NCBI RefSeq assembly: GCF_000613245.1 | Contig: NZ_HG964937.1 | Location: 701,563-765,562, forward strand | Source: Mycobacterium asiaticum DSM 44297 | GTDB taxonomy: Bacteria; Actinomycetota; Actinomycetes; Mycobacteriales; Mycobacteriaceae | DNA length: 64,000 nucleotides | Direction: 5' to 3' | In this document: positions 10,255-21,710 of the stretch, piece after piece | How positions within the stretch are numbered: position 1 is the first letter of the stretch | Layout: every line of letters starts with the position of its first letter | The notes under the pieces: model-generated | Database searches by the model: none | What the model was told of the DNA's origin: nothing | What the model saw: the letters and a program-made list of their open reading frames with translations, nothing else | Made by a program: the position numbers and the translations under genes

Positions 10255-10593
10255 GTGCTATTGCCTCTTGGTCCGCCCTTACCGCCCGACTCAGTCGCGG
10301 CGAAGCGGGGTGAGTCGGGCATGCTTGGCGGGTTGTCTGTTCCGCTCAGCTGGGGTACGGCCGTCCCACCGGACGAGTACGACCACTGGGCAAAGGACTC
10401 CGAATCAGGAGCCGAGGAAGTCGTCGCCGTGCCGGGTGCGTTAGACCCGGAGCCAGTCGAAACGGTTGCCACAGGCACGGATGAGTGGGGCGAATGGGCG
10501 GAATGGAGTGAGTGGGAGGCCGAGAACGCCGAACCTCAGTTCCAGATGCCCCGTCCCAGTAGCGTGGTTCCACATTCTCCGGCGGCCGGTTGA
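10255..10593 (+). CDS. Rv2348c-like small acidic protein
   Basis: 112 residues from the GTG at 10255, which has AAAGGAG 7 bp upstream; upstream in-frame codons lack a ribosome site. The protein starts VLLPLGPPLPPD, is rich in Glu, Trp and Pro (EWGEWAEWSEWEAENAEP), and ends VPHSPAAG. This closely resembles Rv2348c, which sits between plcC and esxP in M. tuberculosis. No signal peptide or membrane segment is visible. Its place immediately before the esx pair suggests a role linked to type VII secretion or co-secretion, but the function is unknown. Confidence 0.85.
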   Translation: MLLPLGPPLPPDSVAAKRGESGMLGGLSVPLSWGTAVPPDEYDHWAKDSESGAEEVVAVPGALDPEPVETVATGTDEWGEWAEWSEWEAENAEPQFQMPRPSSVVPHSPAAG

Positions 10594-10645
10594 TCAAGAG
10601 AGGGGGACGACTGTCGTTGCTAACGGGTGATCGTCGGTTCGGTAA

Positions 10646-11020
<375 letters not shown>

Positions 11021-11081
11021 CTCGTCTGCGGCGAAAGCCGCTGCATCCCATAAACATTCACAAACAAGGAGCACAGGTTCA

Positions 11082-11366
11082 ATGACCATTAATTACCAGT
11101 TCGGTGACGTCGACGCGCACGGCGCGCTCATCCGCGCCCAGGCCGCCAACTTGGAGGCCGAGCACCAGGCCATCGTTCGCGATGTGCTGGCTGCCGGTGA
11201 CTTCTGGGGCGGCGCCGGTTCGGTGGCTTGCCAGGAGTTCATCGCCCAGTTGGGCCGCAACTTCCAGGTGATCTACGAGCAGGCCAACCAGCACGGCCAG
11301 AAGGTTCAGAGCGCCGGCAACAACATGGCGCAGACGGACAGCGCCGTCGGGTCCAGCTGGGCCTGA
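11082..11366 (+). CDS. esxO: ESX WXG100 protein, Mtb9.9 subfamily (EsxO-like)
   Basis: 94 residues starting MTINYQFGDVDAHGA, with WGG near residue 43 and the end AVGSSWA, typical of the EsxI/L/N/O/V subfamily. CAAGGAGCAC lies upstream of the ATG. It is expected to form a secreted dimer with the EsxP-like protein encoded 61 bp upstream in the same operon. A long inverted repeat follows (11427-11483). Synteny corresponds to Rv2346c. Confidence 0.92.
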   Translation: MTINYQFGDVDAHGALIRAQAANLEAEHQAIVRDVLAAGDFWGGAGSVACQEFIAQLGRNFQVIYEQANQHGQKVQSAGNNMAQTDSAVGSSWA

Positions 11367-11426
11367 TAAGACGGATCGCGGCAGCGCACCGCTCGGCTAG
11401 CGGTGGTGCGCAAGTCCGCACCGATT

Positions 11427-11483
11427 GACTGCGCACGTCCTGCGCGTGGGAGTTCACGCTCCCGTGCGCAGGCGTGCGCAGTC
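11427..11483. terminator. long imperfect hairpin between esxO and the convergent TPM gene
   Basis: GACTGCGCACG at 11427-11437 pairs perfectly with CGTGCGCAGTC at 11473-11483. The inner arms CCTGCGCGTGGGAG and CTCCCGTGCGCAGG extend the stem with two mismatches around a loop of about six bases. It sits between convergent genes and has no T-run, as is common for mycobacterial terminators. Confidence 0.6.
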
Positions 11484-11551
11484 CCATTTCTGGGCTGAAT
11501 CTCTGGCATGAGGTTCTGGCACAAAGTTGGCAGAAATTGGGTCGGCCGCGC

Positions 11552-13555
11552 CTAGAAGCGGCCGCCGCCCCCCATCCATCCGCCACCGGAGGAGCCTCCG
11601 GAGGAACCGGACCCGCCGAACGAGGTCGGGCTCCAGCCGCCGAAGCCGCCTCGCATCCCTCCGCTCAGCAGGTCACCGATGATGATCCCGCCCAGGATCG
11701 CCCCCACGTTGCTGTCGGTGCGGCTGGTGTAGGCCCGCTGCGCCGACTCCACGTCGGCGTTGGCCAGGGACTGCGCCTGCGCGGCAAGCGTCGAGGCCCC
11801 GTTCGCATAGGCGATCGCCTCGGTCAGGTTCGTCGTCTTTTTCGCGTGCGCCGCCTCGAGTTGGCGCCTGGCCTCAGCGAGCCGAGTCCGGGCCTCCGGC
11901 CCGATGGTGCCGCGTCGGGTGTCGATGTACTCCGACACCGCGCGCACCCGCGACTCGGCGGTGAACAGCGCCTGCTCGAAGGACCGGTTGAGCCGTTCGG
12001 CATTGGCGCGCTCCTGTGCGAGCGTGGCCAGCAACCGGTCAAGTTCCGCGTCGGCCCTGGTCAACTCTGCGTAGCAGCCCAGCGGGTCGGCGATGCCGCC
12101 CACTCCGCCGGCGCCGCTCACACTGTCCAGCGCCCGAGCGGCCGCATCCCGCGCGGCGATCAACTCGCCGGTGTGCAGGGACTTGCGGCCCGGTGCCTGT
12201 TGCAGTTGGTCGTTCGCGCGCTTGATGGCCGCCTGGGCGTCGGCGATGAGCGACGGCAAGTTATCCACGGCATGCCGGATGTCGTCGGCCGCGCTGTCCA
12301 CCGCGTCCAGCAGCGAACGCGCCTGACCCAGCGCGGATTCGGCGGCACGGACTGCATCCACCAACCGGCTTTGTTGTCCGCTCACCGCCTGGCCGGCAAG
12401 CTCGCGGGCGGTGCTGACATTGCGGTCGGCGAACTCCAGCCGCTCCTTTGCGGTGGCGACGTTGCTCGAGACGGAGGCCAGCGCCGTGGTGCCGAACTCG
12501 TCGTGCAACCCGACCAGATGCCGCTCGGCGGGCTCTATTCGCGTGGTGAGTTCAACGTACTGCTGGGTGAGCGCATCAAGCCGGGACGGCGCGTTGATCA
12601 CCAGATCCCGCAGCCGCTCAAATGCCTCGGTCTGCGACTCCAATTCGCGGTCGGCGTTGGCCGCCGAAACGATGACCCGGGTGAGCAGCTCGCGGCGCTG
12701 CGCCGGCGTCTCGGGGTAGGAGTCGTCGAGTTGATGACGGATGTTGAAGGCTTGCGACAGAGCGGCTTTGGCGTTGTTCAACGCATCGGTGAAGGGTTTG
12801 GTCCGTTCTTCGCCGAACTCCTCTACCGCCAGCGCCAGCTCGTTGGAGCTGGTCCGAACCGCATTGTCGACCTCCACCACCTTCGTTCGGGACAGGTCGT
12901 CGAGGATGTCCAGCGGCACCGCGGCCAGCGCCCGCGCGTCGGTGGGGTCGATTTGCCGGGCGGCAGCCACCGCCCCGGCGCGCCGCCGCCGGGCGCGGCG
13001 ACGCATCACCACGAGCGACACCACGACGGCCAGGACGATAGCTCCGAGCACACCCAGCAGCACGTACGTTCCGGCGGAACTGGGCGACGCATTCAGTCCT
13101 TCGGCGGCAGCGATGGCCGCCCCGCGCCAATCGCCGTTGCGCAGCGCCGGTTCGATCTTGTCGTGCCGCAGATCGTCTACCTGAGTCGCATTGACGTTCT
13201 GCACCCCGTTGGGGACCAGGAACGCGTAGGCGCGCCCCGATGTGGAGACCGCCAGTAGCGCGTCGTAACTGTTGAGTTCGCTGGCCTGCAACGTGCGCTG
13301 CGCCCAGTTCATCGCGCTCTGCCCGGAGAAGTTCTCGACGTAGACGACCCAGAGTCGGATGTGCCGGTCGGCGTAGAGCTTGTCGACGGCCGCGGAGACG
13401 GCGGCGCGGTCGGCGTCGGACAGCACTCTGGCGTTGTCGGTGATCTGCCCCGGCAACCGGAACGGCGGCTGTGCGCCGGCGGTCGGCGCGAGCAATAGTC
13501 CTCCGGCCAGACCTGCGAGCGTCAGGAACAAGCCGAGCAGCCGTGCGATGCGCAT
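11552..13555 (-). CDS. TPM-domain membrane protein (Rv2345-like)
   Basis: 667 residues. A signal peptide (residues 1-28, ending PTAGA) precedes a TPM-fold domain (about 33-150, ITDNARVLSDADRAAV). A transmembrane helix near residues 163-183 is followed by a basic run (RRRARRRRAG), then a long, mostly alpha-helical and probably coiled-coil cytoplasmic region to about residue 600. The Gly/Ser-rich C-terminus ends GGGWMGGGGRF, as in YgcG-type TPM proteins. The order esxO - this gene - dgt - dnaG matches H37Rv Rv2345. The function is not established; envelope association is likely. Confidence 0.85.
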   Translation of the reverse strand: MRIARLLGLFLTLAGLAGGLLLAPTAGAQPPFRLPGQITDNARVLSDADRAAVSAAVDKLYADRHIRLWVVYVENFSGQSAMNWAQRTLQASELNSYDALLAVSTSGRAYAFLVPNGVQNVNATQVDDLRHDKIEPALRNGDWRGAAIAAAEGLNASPSSAGTYVLLGVLGAIVLAVVVSLVVMRRRARRRRAGAVAAARQIDPTDARALAAVPLDILDDLSRTKVVEVDNAVRTSSNELALAVEEFGEERTKPFTDALNNAKAALSQAFNIRHQLDDSYPETPAQRRELLTRVIVSAANADRELESQTEAFERLRDLVINAPSRLDALTQQYVELTTRIEPAERHLVGLHDEFGTTALASVSSNVATAKERLEFADRNVSTARELAGQAVSGQQSRLVDAVRAAESALGQARSLLDAVDSAADDIRHAVDNLPSLIADAQAAIKRANDQLQQAPGRKSLHTGELIAARDAAARALDSVSGAGGVGGIADPLGCYAELTRADAELDRLLATLAQERANAERLNRSFEQALFTAESRVRAVSEYIDTRRGTIGPEARTRLAEARRQLEAAHAKKTTNLTEAIAYANGASTLAAQAQSLANADVESAQRAYTSRTDSNVGAILGGIIIGDLLSGGMRGGFGGWSPTSFGGSGSSGGSSGGGWMGGGGRF

Positions 13556-13614
13556 ATCGCCAATTAAACCTTTGGCCGCCGACGCGTGGATTTATCCGGC
13601 CAGCTGGCCGGAGG

Positions 13615-16081
<2,467 letters not shown>

Positions 16082-16099
16082 ACGCCTAGACTGACCCCC

Positions 16100-18067
16100 G
16101 TGTCGAGTCCGGCTGGTTCCAGGGATACGGGACGTTCCGGCGGCCGGTCCCGGATCTCCGACCGCGACATCGCCGCAATTCGCGAAGGGGCTCGGATCGA
16201 GGACGTCGTCGGCGACTACGTTCAGCTCAAGCGTGCGGGTGCCGACTCACTCAAGGGCTTGTGCCCCTTCCACAACGAAAAGTCACCGTCGTTCCACGTG
16301 CGGCCGAATCACGGGCACTTTCACTGCTTCGGCTGCGGTGAGGGCGGTGATGTCTATGCCTTCATTCAGAAGATCGAACATGTCAGCTTCGTGGAGGCCG
16401 TGGAGTTGCTGGCCGACCGGATCGGCCACACGATCACCTACACCGGTGCGGCCACCAGCGTGCAGCGCGACCGCGGCAGCCGCAGCAGGCTGGTCGCCGC
16501 CAACGCCGCGGCGGCGGCCTTCTACGCCGAGGCACTGCAGTCCGACGAGGCCGCACCGGCCCGCAGATACCTGACCGAGCGCAGCTTCGATGCCGAGGCC
16601 GCCCGGCACTTCGGCTGCGGATTCGCACCGTCCGGCTGGGATACGCTGACAAAGCACCTGCAGCGCAAGGGTTTCGAATTCAAAGAGCTGGAGGCCGCCG
16701 GACTGTCCCGGCAGGGTCGCCGTGGTCCGATCGACCGCTTTCACCGGCGGTTGCTCTGGCCTATCCGGACCTCGGCCGGAGAGGTGATCGGGTTCGGCGC
16801 CCGGCGATTGTTCGACGACGACCCGATGGAAGCCAAGTACGTCAATACCCCCGAGACGGTGCTCTACAAGAAGTCGTCGGTGTTGTTCGGGATCGACCTG
16901 GCCAAGCGCGACATCGCCAAGGGCCACCAAGCGGTGGTCGTCGAGGGCTACACCGACGTGATGGCCATGCATCTGGCCGGGGTGACCACGGCGGTAGCCT
17001 CCTGCGGCACCGCGTTCGGCGACGACCACCTCGCCATGCTGCGCAGGCTGATGATGGACGACAGCTTCTTCCGCGGCGAATTGATCTACGTTTTCGACGG
17101 CGACCAGGCCGGGCAGGCCGCTGCGCTCAAGGCCTTCGAGGGTGAACAGAATCTGGCGGGGCAGTCCTTCGTCGCGGTCGCGCCCGACGGCATGGACCCT
17201 TGCGACCTACGACTGAAGTCTGGCGACGGCGCCCTTCGTGACCTGGTGGCCCGCCGAACCCCATTGTTCGAGTTCGCAATTCGCGCCGCTCTCGCCGAAG
17301 TCGACCTGGACAGCGCCGAGGGCCGCGTGGCCGCCCTACGGCGCTGTGTACCGATGGTGAGCCAGATCAAGGACCCCACACTGCGCGACGAATACGCCCG
17401 GCAACTGGCCGGCTGGGTGGGTTGGGACGATGTCGCGCAGGTGGTCGACCGGGTGCGCGGCAACGCCAAGAAGCCGAAGAGCCCCGGCGGCAACGCGAAA
17501 GCGCCGCGACGTGGTGGGCAGCATGCCGCCCAAGAGCCCGCTGACACGGCGGGCGGGGTGCCGGCGGACGCACGTCCCGACCCCCGCGACCCGACGCTGT
17601 GGCCACAACGTGAGGCACTCAAATCGGCGCTGCAGTTTCCCGCCCTCGCCGGCCCCGTGTTCGACACGCTGACCGTCGAGAGCTTCACCCACCCCGGCTA
17701 TGCCGCCGTGCGGGCGGCCATCGAGGCGGCCGGCGGAACCTCGATCGGCGTCAGCGGCGCGCAGTGGCTGGACCTGGTGCGCCAGCAGACCAATTCGGCG
17801 CTCACCGCCGGTTTGATCACCGAGCTGGGGGTAGAGGCGATCCGGGCCGAGGACGAGCAGGTGCCCCGCTACATCTCCGGGGTGCTGGCCCGCCTGCAGG
17901 AGGTGTGGATGGGCCGGCAGATCGCTGAAGTGAAGTCCAAGCTGCAGCGCATGTCGCCGATCGAACAAGGCGACGAGTACCACGCGTTGTTCGGCGACCT
18001 GGTGGCGATGGAGGCTTACCGGCGCAGCCTGCTGCAGCAGGCCAGTGGCGACGATCTGACCGCCTGA
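16100..18067 (+). CDS. dnaG: DNA primase DnaG
   Basis: 655 residues from GTG 16100, only 18 bp after the dgt end; a TAGACT box 7 bp before the GTG suggests a leaderless transcript of its own. The zinc-binding CHC2 domain (CPFHNEKSPSFHV ... HCFGCGEGGD, about residues 55-85) is followed by the TOPRIM core (VVVEGYTDVMAMH near 275, FDGDQAGQAAA near 335). A low-complexity linker (GNAKKPKSPGGNAK) precedes the C-terminal DnaB-binding region. It makes RNA primers for lagging-strand synthesis. Length and order agree with Rv2343c. Confidence 0.96.
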   Translation: MSSPAGSRDTGRSGGRSRISDRDIAAIREGARIEDVVGDYVQLKRAGADSLKGLCPFHNEKSPSFHVRPNHGHFHCFGCGEGGDVYAFIQKIEHVSFVEAVELLADRIGHTITYTGAATSVQRDRGSRSRLVAANAAAAAFYAEALQSDEAAPARRYLTERSFDAEAARHFGCGFAPSGWDTLTKHLQRKGFEFKELEAAGLSRQGRRGPIDRFHRRLLWPIRTSAGEVIGFGARRLFDDDPMEAKYVNTPETVLYKKSSVLFGIDLAKRDIAKGHQAVVVEGYTDVMAMHLAGVTTAVASCGTAFGDDHLAMLRRLMMDDSFFRGELIYVFDGDQAGQAAALKAFEGEQNLAGQSFVAVAPDGMDPCDLRLKSGDGALRDLVARRTPLFEFAIRAALAEVDLDSAEGRVAALRRCVPMVSQIKDPTLRDEYARQLAGWVGWDDVAQVVDRVRGNAKKPKSPGGNAKAPRRGGQHAAQEPADTAGGVPADARPDPRDPTLWPQREALKSALQFPALAGPVFDTLTVESFTHPGYAAVRAAIEAAGGTSIGVSGAQWLDLVRQQTNSALTAGLITELGVEAIRAEDEQVPRYISGVLARLQEVWMGRQIAEVKSKLQRMSPIEQGDEYHALFGDLVAMEAYRRSLLQQASGDDLTA

Positions 18068-18073
18068 AGACGG

Positions 18074-18358
18074 TCAGCGCGCGGCGTTCACCCGCGGCTC
18101 GACCTCGGGTTCGAGGTTCATTTGCTCGACCTCGCGATCCACCACGCTGGTCTGGCTGTCGATCTCGGTCAGGGTAACGAAACCGGTATCAGGGGAGATC
18201 CGGTTCGCGATCTTGCGGCGGCCCCCCTCGATCATCGATCTGGCCACGGGACTTCCGGTAATCGCGCGATAGGTCCCGGCGATCTGCTCGTACCGGCGGC
18301 GCCCGGCCTTCGTGCCCAGCACATAACCCACGCCCAAGACGGCGACATACCCGATCAA
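18074..18358 (-). CDS. small membrane-anchored conserved protein (Rv2342-like)
   Basis: 94 residues, convergent with dnaG (6-bp gap). The N-terminus MIGYVAVLGVGYVLGTKAGRRR is a short hydrophobic segment followed by a basic stop, consistent with a single membrane anchor. The remainder is polar and ends acidic (NLEPEVEPRVNAAR). It corresponds in place to Rv2342. Function unknown; a YtxH-like membrane-anchored fold is a guess from the GTKAGRRRYEQ pattern. Confidence 0.75.
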   Translation of the reverse strand: MIGYVAVLGVGYVLGTKAGRRRYEQIAGTYRAITGSPVARSMIEGGRRKIANRISPDTGFVTLTEIDSQTSVVDREVEQMNLEPEVEPRVNAAR

Positions 18359-18511
18359 AGCGGTCCCTCCGAGAAGAATTGCGACTGGCTCTATCCTGCC
18401 TCATTCGCGGGCGATTGGCCGCGCCAGCTCCGGCCGGGGCTGATTGGGTCCAGCCGGGCCAGTACGCTAGAGTCGTCCCGCGATCAGCACCAGCCTTCGC
18501 TGGACTGATAG

Positions 18512-18584
<73 letters not shown>

Positions 18585-18609
18585 CGTTTTCCTGGCGCGA
18601 ACAGACGCG

Positions 18610-18643
18610 AAAGCCCCCGCACGCACGGCGTGTCGGGGGCTTT
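18610..18643. terminator. terminator hairpin after tRNA-Asn
   Basis: AAAGCCCCCG (18610-18619) pairs perfectly with CGGGGGCTTT (18634-18643). It is suitable for ending the tRNA transcript and, from the other strand, the ANTAR gene. Confidence 0.85.
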
Positions 18644-18664
18644 AAGTTCTGCTCACCGGGGGGC

Positions 18665-18973
18665 TCACAGCCACCGGTCCACCGTGCTTCGCCGCGGACG
18701 GTCGTCAGCAGTCGCCGGCGACAGCTGGTCACCCCACTCCCGTTCGGCGGCCCGATCGGCGTCGTGTGGATCGGTGCCCCTGCTGGCCAGATTGACCAGC
18801 GCACCGGCCATCGCAAAGAGGGGCACCTGCTGTCGTTCGCTGGCGGCGAGCAACTCCCGGAAAGCGGCCTGGGTGCTGCACTGGCGCCAGCCGACCAGGA
18901 TGCCCACCGCCGTATCGATCAGCCGGGTGGTCGCCATGTGATCAGGATTGAAGGAGTCGTTATTGTCGTCCAC
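18665..18973 (-). CDS. small stand-alone ANTAR-domain protein
   Basis: 102 residues from the GTG at 18973, with a perfect AGGAGG 7 bp upstream. Residues 15-65 (TRLIDTAVGILVGWRQCST...AFRELLAASERQQVPLFAMAGALVNLA) fit the ANTAR helical RNA-binding pattern. ANTAR proteins usually bind paired RNA hexaloops to prevent termination and normally carry a sensor domain (PAS, GAF or receiver). None is present here, so it may depend on a partner protein or act constitutively. The C-terminus is polar (DDRPRRSTVDRWL). Target RNAs are unknown. Family call moderately sure. Confidence 0.7.
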   Translation of the reverse strand: MDDNNDSFNPDHMATTRLIDTAVGILVGWRQCSTQAAFRELLAASERQQVPLFAMAGALVNLASRGTDPHDADRAAEREWGDQLSPATADDRPRRSTVDRWL

Positions 18974-19147
18974 CTTTGGGCCTCCTGTCTGGAATGAGCC
19001 AGCGGATGCTCTGCGCTACAACACGTTAGATACACACGACACGATACGTCGCTACGGGCGCTCCCGAATGTGTTTGGCTCAGTGCGATTTCGCCGTTATC
19101 GGCGCTGAAGCTGTTCTGTCCGTTGATGATTCGCGGCGGGGCGATGG

Positions 19148-19597
19148 TCAGGCGGTGGCCCGACGGAACCGCGCCACCAACGGGTACATCTGGCAGCCTA
19201 GACAGATGCCGAACGCCGCGTTGAGGAACGAGGCGAACAGGGCGAACCCGGTGGCGATCGCACCCAGCAGCGGGATCCCGGCGGCGAACCCGATCACACC
19301 CAGCGCGGCGAACACCAAGCCGACCAGCTGCGCAAATTTGAGGGGCGGCACGGGCTCGCGTTCGCGGACCGGGCTCAGCCGGGGCGCCACGAGCTTGGCG
19401 AACAACAACCCGTACGGGCTGTTGCGGGGCCCGCGCGCGGCGCTGACCGCGAAAACGACCGCCTGGACACCCAGAATCACCGCCGCGACGGGCAGGCTGA
19501 ATACCGAGACCACCAGCGTCACCACCAGCACCGTGGTGGTGATCCACGCGGCGAACCGGGGTCCCCGGACGTCTACCTGACTGACATCGGACGACAT
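19148..19597 (-). CDS. DUF4395 family membrane protein
   Basis: 149 residues from ATG 19597; a TTG at 19600 directly precedes it, and GAGAGGAG lies upstream. About four transmembrane segments are visible: residues 16-35, 38-53, 84-105 and 108-128. A conserved Cys pair is in NAAFGICLGCQMY, typical of DUF4395. In many actinobacteria DUF4395 genes sit beside thioredoxin-like genes, as here, where the thioredoxin ends 13 bp upstream. A membrane redox or sulfur-relay role is likely but unproven. It is the last gene of the TED-cysK-cysE-trx-DUF4395 run. Confidence 0.8.
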   Translation of the reverse strand: MSSDVSQVDVRGPRFAAWITTTVLVVTLVVSVFSLPVAAVILGVQAVVFAVSAARGPRNSPYGLLFAKLVAPRLSPVREREPVPPLKFAQLVGLVFAALGVIGFAAGIPLLGAIATGFALFASFLNAAFGICLGCQMYPLVARFRRATA

Positions 19598-19610
19598 CAA
19601 TGTGCTCCTC

Positions 19611-20039
19611 TCACGGGCTTCTCAAGGGTTGCAAAGCCGTCTGCAAGTCGGCGGCCTTGGGCACGCCCGCGGTGCGGTAACGCTGCCGGCCGTCGGCGTC
19701 GAAAATGAACGTGGTGGGCAGCGACAGCACAGACAGTCGCTTGGCGGCAACCGGGTTTTCGTCTATGTCGAGTTCGACGTGGGCCACGTCGGGAAGCTCG
19801 GCGCACACCTGGTCGACGACTCGACGCACCGCGGCGCAAGGCCCACACCAGTCGGCGCTGAAGTGCACCACAGTGGGACCGGTATCGGAGAGTCCTAGGT
19901 CCGAGTTGTCCTGGTCGGCCGAAAGCGCGTCGTCTGCGCTGCGCAGCACACCCGAGCGCCGATTGATCGCTACGCCGACGACGCTGGCGATCCCCAACGC
20001 CGCGCCGATAGCACCGGCGACGATCAGCACAGAACTCAC
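19611..20039 (-). CDS. membrane-anchored thioredoxin-like protein
   Basis: 142 residues from GTG 20039. One N-terminal hydrophobic anchor (residues 4-25) is followed by a short polar linker and a thioredoxin fold with the WCGPC active site at residues 64-68 and the cis-Pro segment SLPTTFIFDADG. It should catalyse dithiol-disulfide exchange; from the anchor, the side of the membrane is uncertain. The gene follows cysE by about 34 bp and precedes a DUF4395 gene. This suggests the reductant arm of a cysteine/sulfur-handling operon. Confidence 0.85.
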   Translation of the reverse strand: MSSVLIVAGAIGAALGIASVVGVAINRRSGVLRSADDALSADQDNSDLGLSDTGPTVVHFSADWCGPCAAVRRVVDQVCAELPDVAHVELDIDENPVAAKRLSVLSLPTTFIFDADGRQRYRTAGVPKAADLQTALQPLRSP

Positions 20040-20073
20040 GTGCTCACCAACACTTTCCCCATCGCGGTATTCC

Positions 20074-20775
20074 CTAGATGGAAAAGTCCTCACCGTTCCA
20101 GACGCCGGCTTCCGGCGGGCGGATGACTCGGTCCGCGCCGGGGTGTAGGCCGTTCGGCTGGCCCGCATTTCGGCTTTCTAGCCTGGCCACCCGCGTGAGC
20201 AGCGATTTGAGGCTGACGCCGACCAGGTCCGGAAGCTTGGATTCGTCCTCGCTGCCCGGACCGGGACGGCTGACGATCTGCCCCGGTACGCCAACCACCA
20301 CTGCGCTGGACGGGACCTCCTTGACGACGACGGAGTTGGCACCGATGCGGCTGTCGTCACCGATCTTGATCGCGCCGAGCACTTTTGCTCCGGCGCCGAT
20401 GATCACGCGGTCACCAACCGTGGGGTGGCGCTTCCCGCGATCCCTCCCGGTGCCGCCCAAGGTCACGCCGTGAAAGATGGTGACGTCCTCACCGATCTCG
20501 GCCGTTTCCCCGATCACCACGCCGGTCGCATGGTCAATGAACAGGCCGGGCCCCAGTTGGGCACCGGGATGAATTTCCACTCCGGTCAGGATCCGGTTCA
20601 GCTCGGCCAACGTCCGCGCCAGCAGTCGTGCGCCGCGTTGCCAGAGCCAATGGTTGATCCGGTGGCCCCAGATCGCGTGCACGCCGGGGTAGGCGAAGAC
20701 GACCTCGAGCACGGTCGGCTCGGCCGGGTCCCGTTCCCGGGCCGCACGTATGTCGCGTCGTATCGCCTCGAGCAT
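20074..20775 (-). CDS. cysE: serine O-acetyltransferase CysE
   Basis: 233 residues. It acetylates L-serine with acetyl-CoA to O-acetylserine, the acceptor for cysteine synthesis. The left-handed beta-helix hexapeptide repeats are clear ([32 protein letters not shown]), including the catalytic HATG and the [10 protein letters not shown] segments. The C-terminal tail ends WNGEDFSI; an Ile C-terminus is the classical docking feature for CysK. The gene begins 2 bp after the cysK stop. Corresponds to Rv2335. Confidence 0.95.
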   Translation of the reverse strand: MLEAIRRDIRAARERDPAEPTVLEVVFAYPGVHAIWGHRINHWLWQRGARLLARTLAELNRILTGVEIHPGAQLGPGLFIDHATGVVIGETAEIGEDVTIFHGVTLGGTGRDRGKRHPTVGDRVIIGAGAKVLGAIKIGDDSRIGANSVVVKEVPSSAVVVGVPGQIVSRPGPGSEDESKLPDLVGVSLKSLLTRVARLESRNAGQPNGLHPGADRVIRPPEAGVWNGEDFSI

Positions 20776-20777
20776 GG

Positions 20778-21710
20778 TTAGTCGTTCAGATCGGAGAACA
20801 GGACGGTGCTCAGGTAGCGCTCGCCGGACGAGGGGAGGACCACGACGATCAGCTTTCCGGCATTCTCGGGTCGGCGCGCCACCTCAAGGGCGGCCGCGAC
20901 AGCCGCGCCTGAAGAGATCCCGACCAACAGTCCTTCCTCCTTGGCCAAGCGTCTGGCCAGGGTCAGCGCGTCCTCGTTTTCGACGGTGACGACTTCATCG
21001 ACCAGTCCCATGTCAAGCACCGGCGGAATGAATCCCGCGCCGATGCCCTGAATGGGGTGCGGGCCTTTCTGGCCGCCGGAAAGCACCGGGGAGGCGGCCG
21101 GCTCTACGGCGATGAACTGCACCGACGGCTTGCGCTCCTTGATGGTCTGCGCGACGCCGGTGATCGTGCCGCCGGTGCCGACTCCGGAGACGAAAATGTC
21201 GATCTTGCCGTCGGTGCCCTTCCAGACCTCCTCAGCGGTGGTGACGGCGTGTACGGCCGGGTTGGCCGGGTTCTCGAACTGCTGCGGCATGAAATAGCGT
21301 TCGTCGCTCTTGGCCAGTTCCTCGGCCTTGGCAATGGCACCCGCCATCCCTTCGGGGCCGGGTGTCAGGATCAGCTCGGCGCCGTAGGCGCGCAGCAGGA
21401 TCCGCCGCTCGATGCTCATCGTCTCCGGCATGGTCAGCACCAACTTGTACCCGCGGGCAGCTGCCACCAGGGCCAATGCGATGCCAGTGTTGCCGCTGGT
21501 CGGCTCGACGATGATGGTGTCCGGCTTGATGAGGCCCGCCTTCTCGGCCGCGTCGATCATCGCCACCCCGATGCGGTCCTTCACGCTGCCGGCCGGATTA
21601 AACGATTCCAGCTTGGCGACCACGTCTGCCACCGCACCATCGGTTACCCGGCGCAGTCGGACCAGCGGCGTGTTTCCGATCAATTGTGTGATGTTCTCGG
21701 CGATGGTCAT
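20778..21710 (-). CDS. cysK: O-acetylserine sulfhydrylase (cysteine synthase A)
   Basis: 310 residues, the same length as CysK1 (Rv2334). It is a PLP enzyme making cysteine from O-acetylserine and sulfide. The PLP lysine is in [11 protein letters not shown] (about residue 45), the substrate loop is [11 protein letters not shown], and the phosphate-binding loop is [10 protein letters not shown]. Its ATG at 21710 overlaps the stop of the upstream thioester-domain-like gene as ATGA, so translation is probably coupled. cysE follows 2 bp downstream. The operon is headed by a polycysteine uORF, which would make expression cysteine-responsive. Confidence 0.96.
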   Translation of the reverse strand: MTIAENITQLIGNTPLVRLRRVTDGAVADVVAKLESFNPAGSVKDRIGVAMIDAAEKAGLIKPDTIIVEPTSGNTGIALALVAAARGYKLVLTMPETMSIERRILLRAYGAELILTPGPEGMAGAIAKAEELAKSDERYFMPQQFENPANPAVHAVTTAEEVWKGTDGKIDIFVSGVGTGGTITGVAQTIKERKPSVQFIAVEPAASPVLSGGQKGPHPIQGIGAGFIPPVLDMGLVDEVVTVENEDALTLARRLAKEEGLLVGISSGAAVAAALEVARRPENAGKLIVVVLPSSGERYLSTVLFSDLND

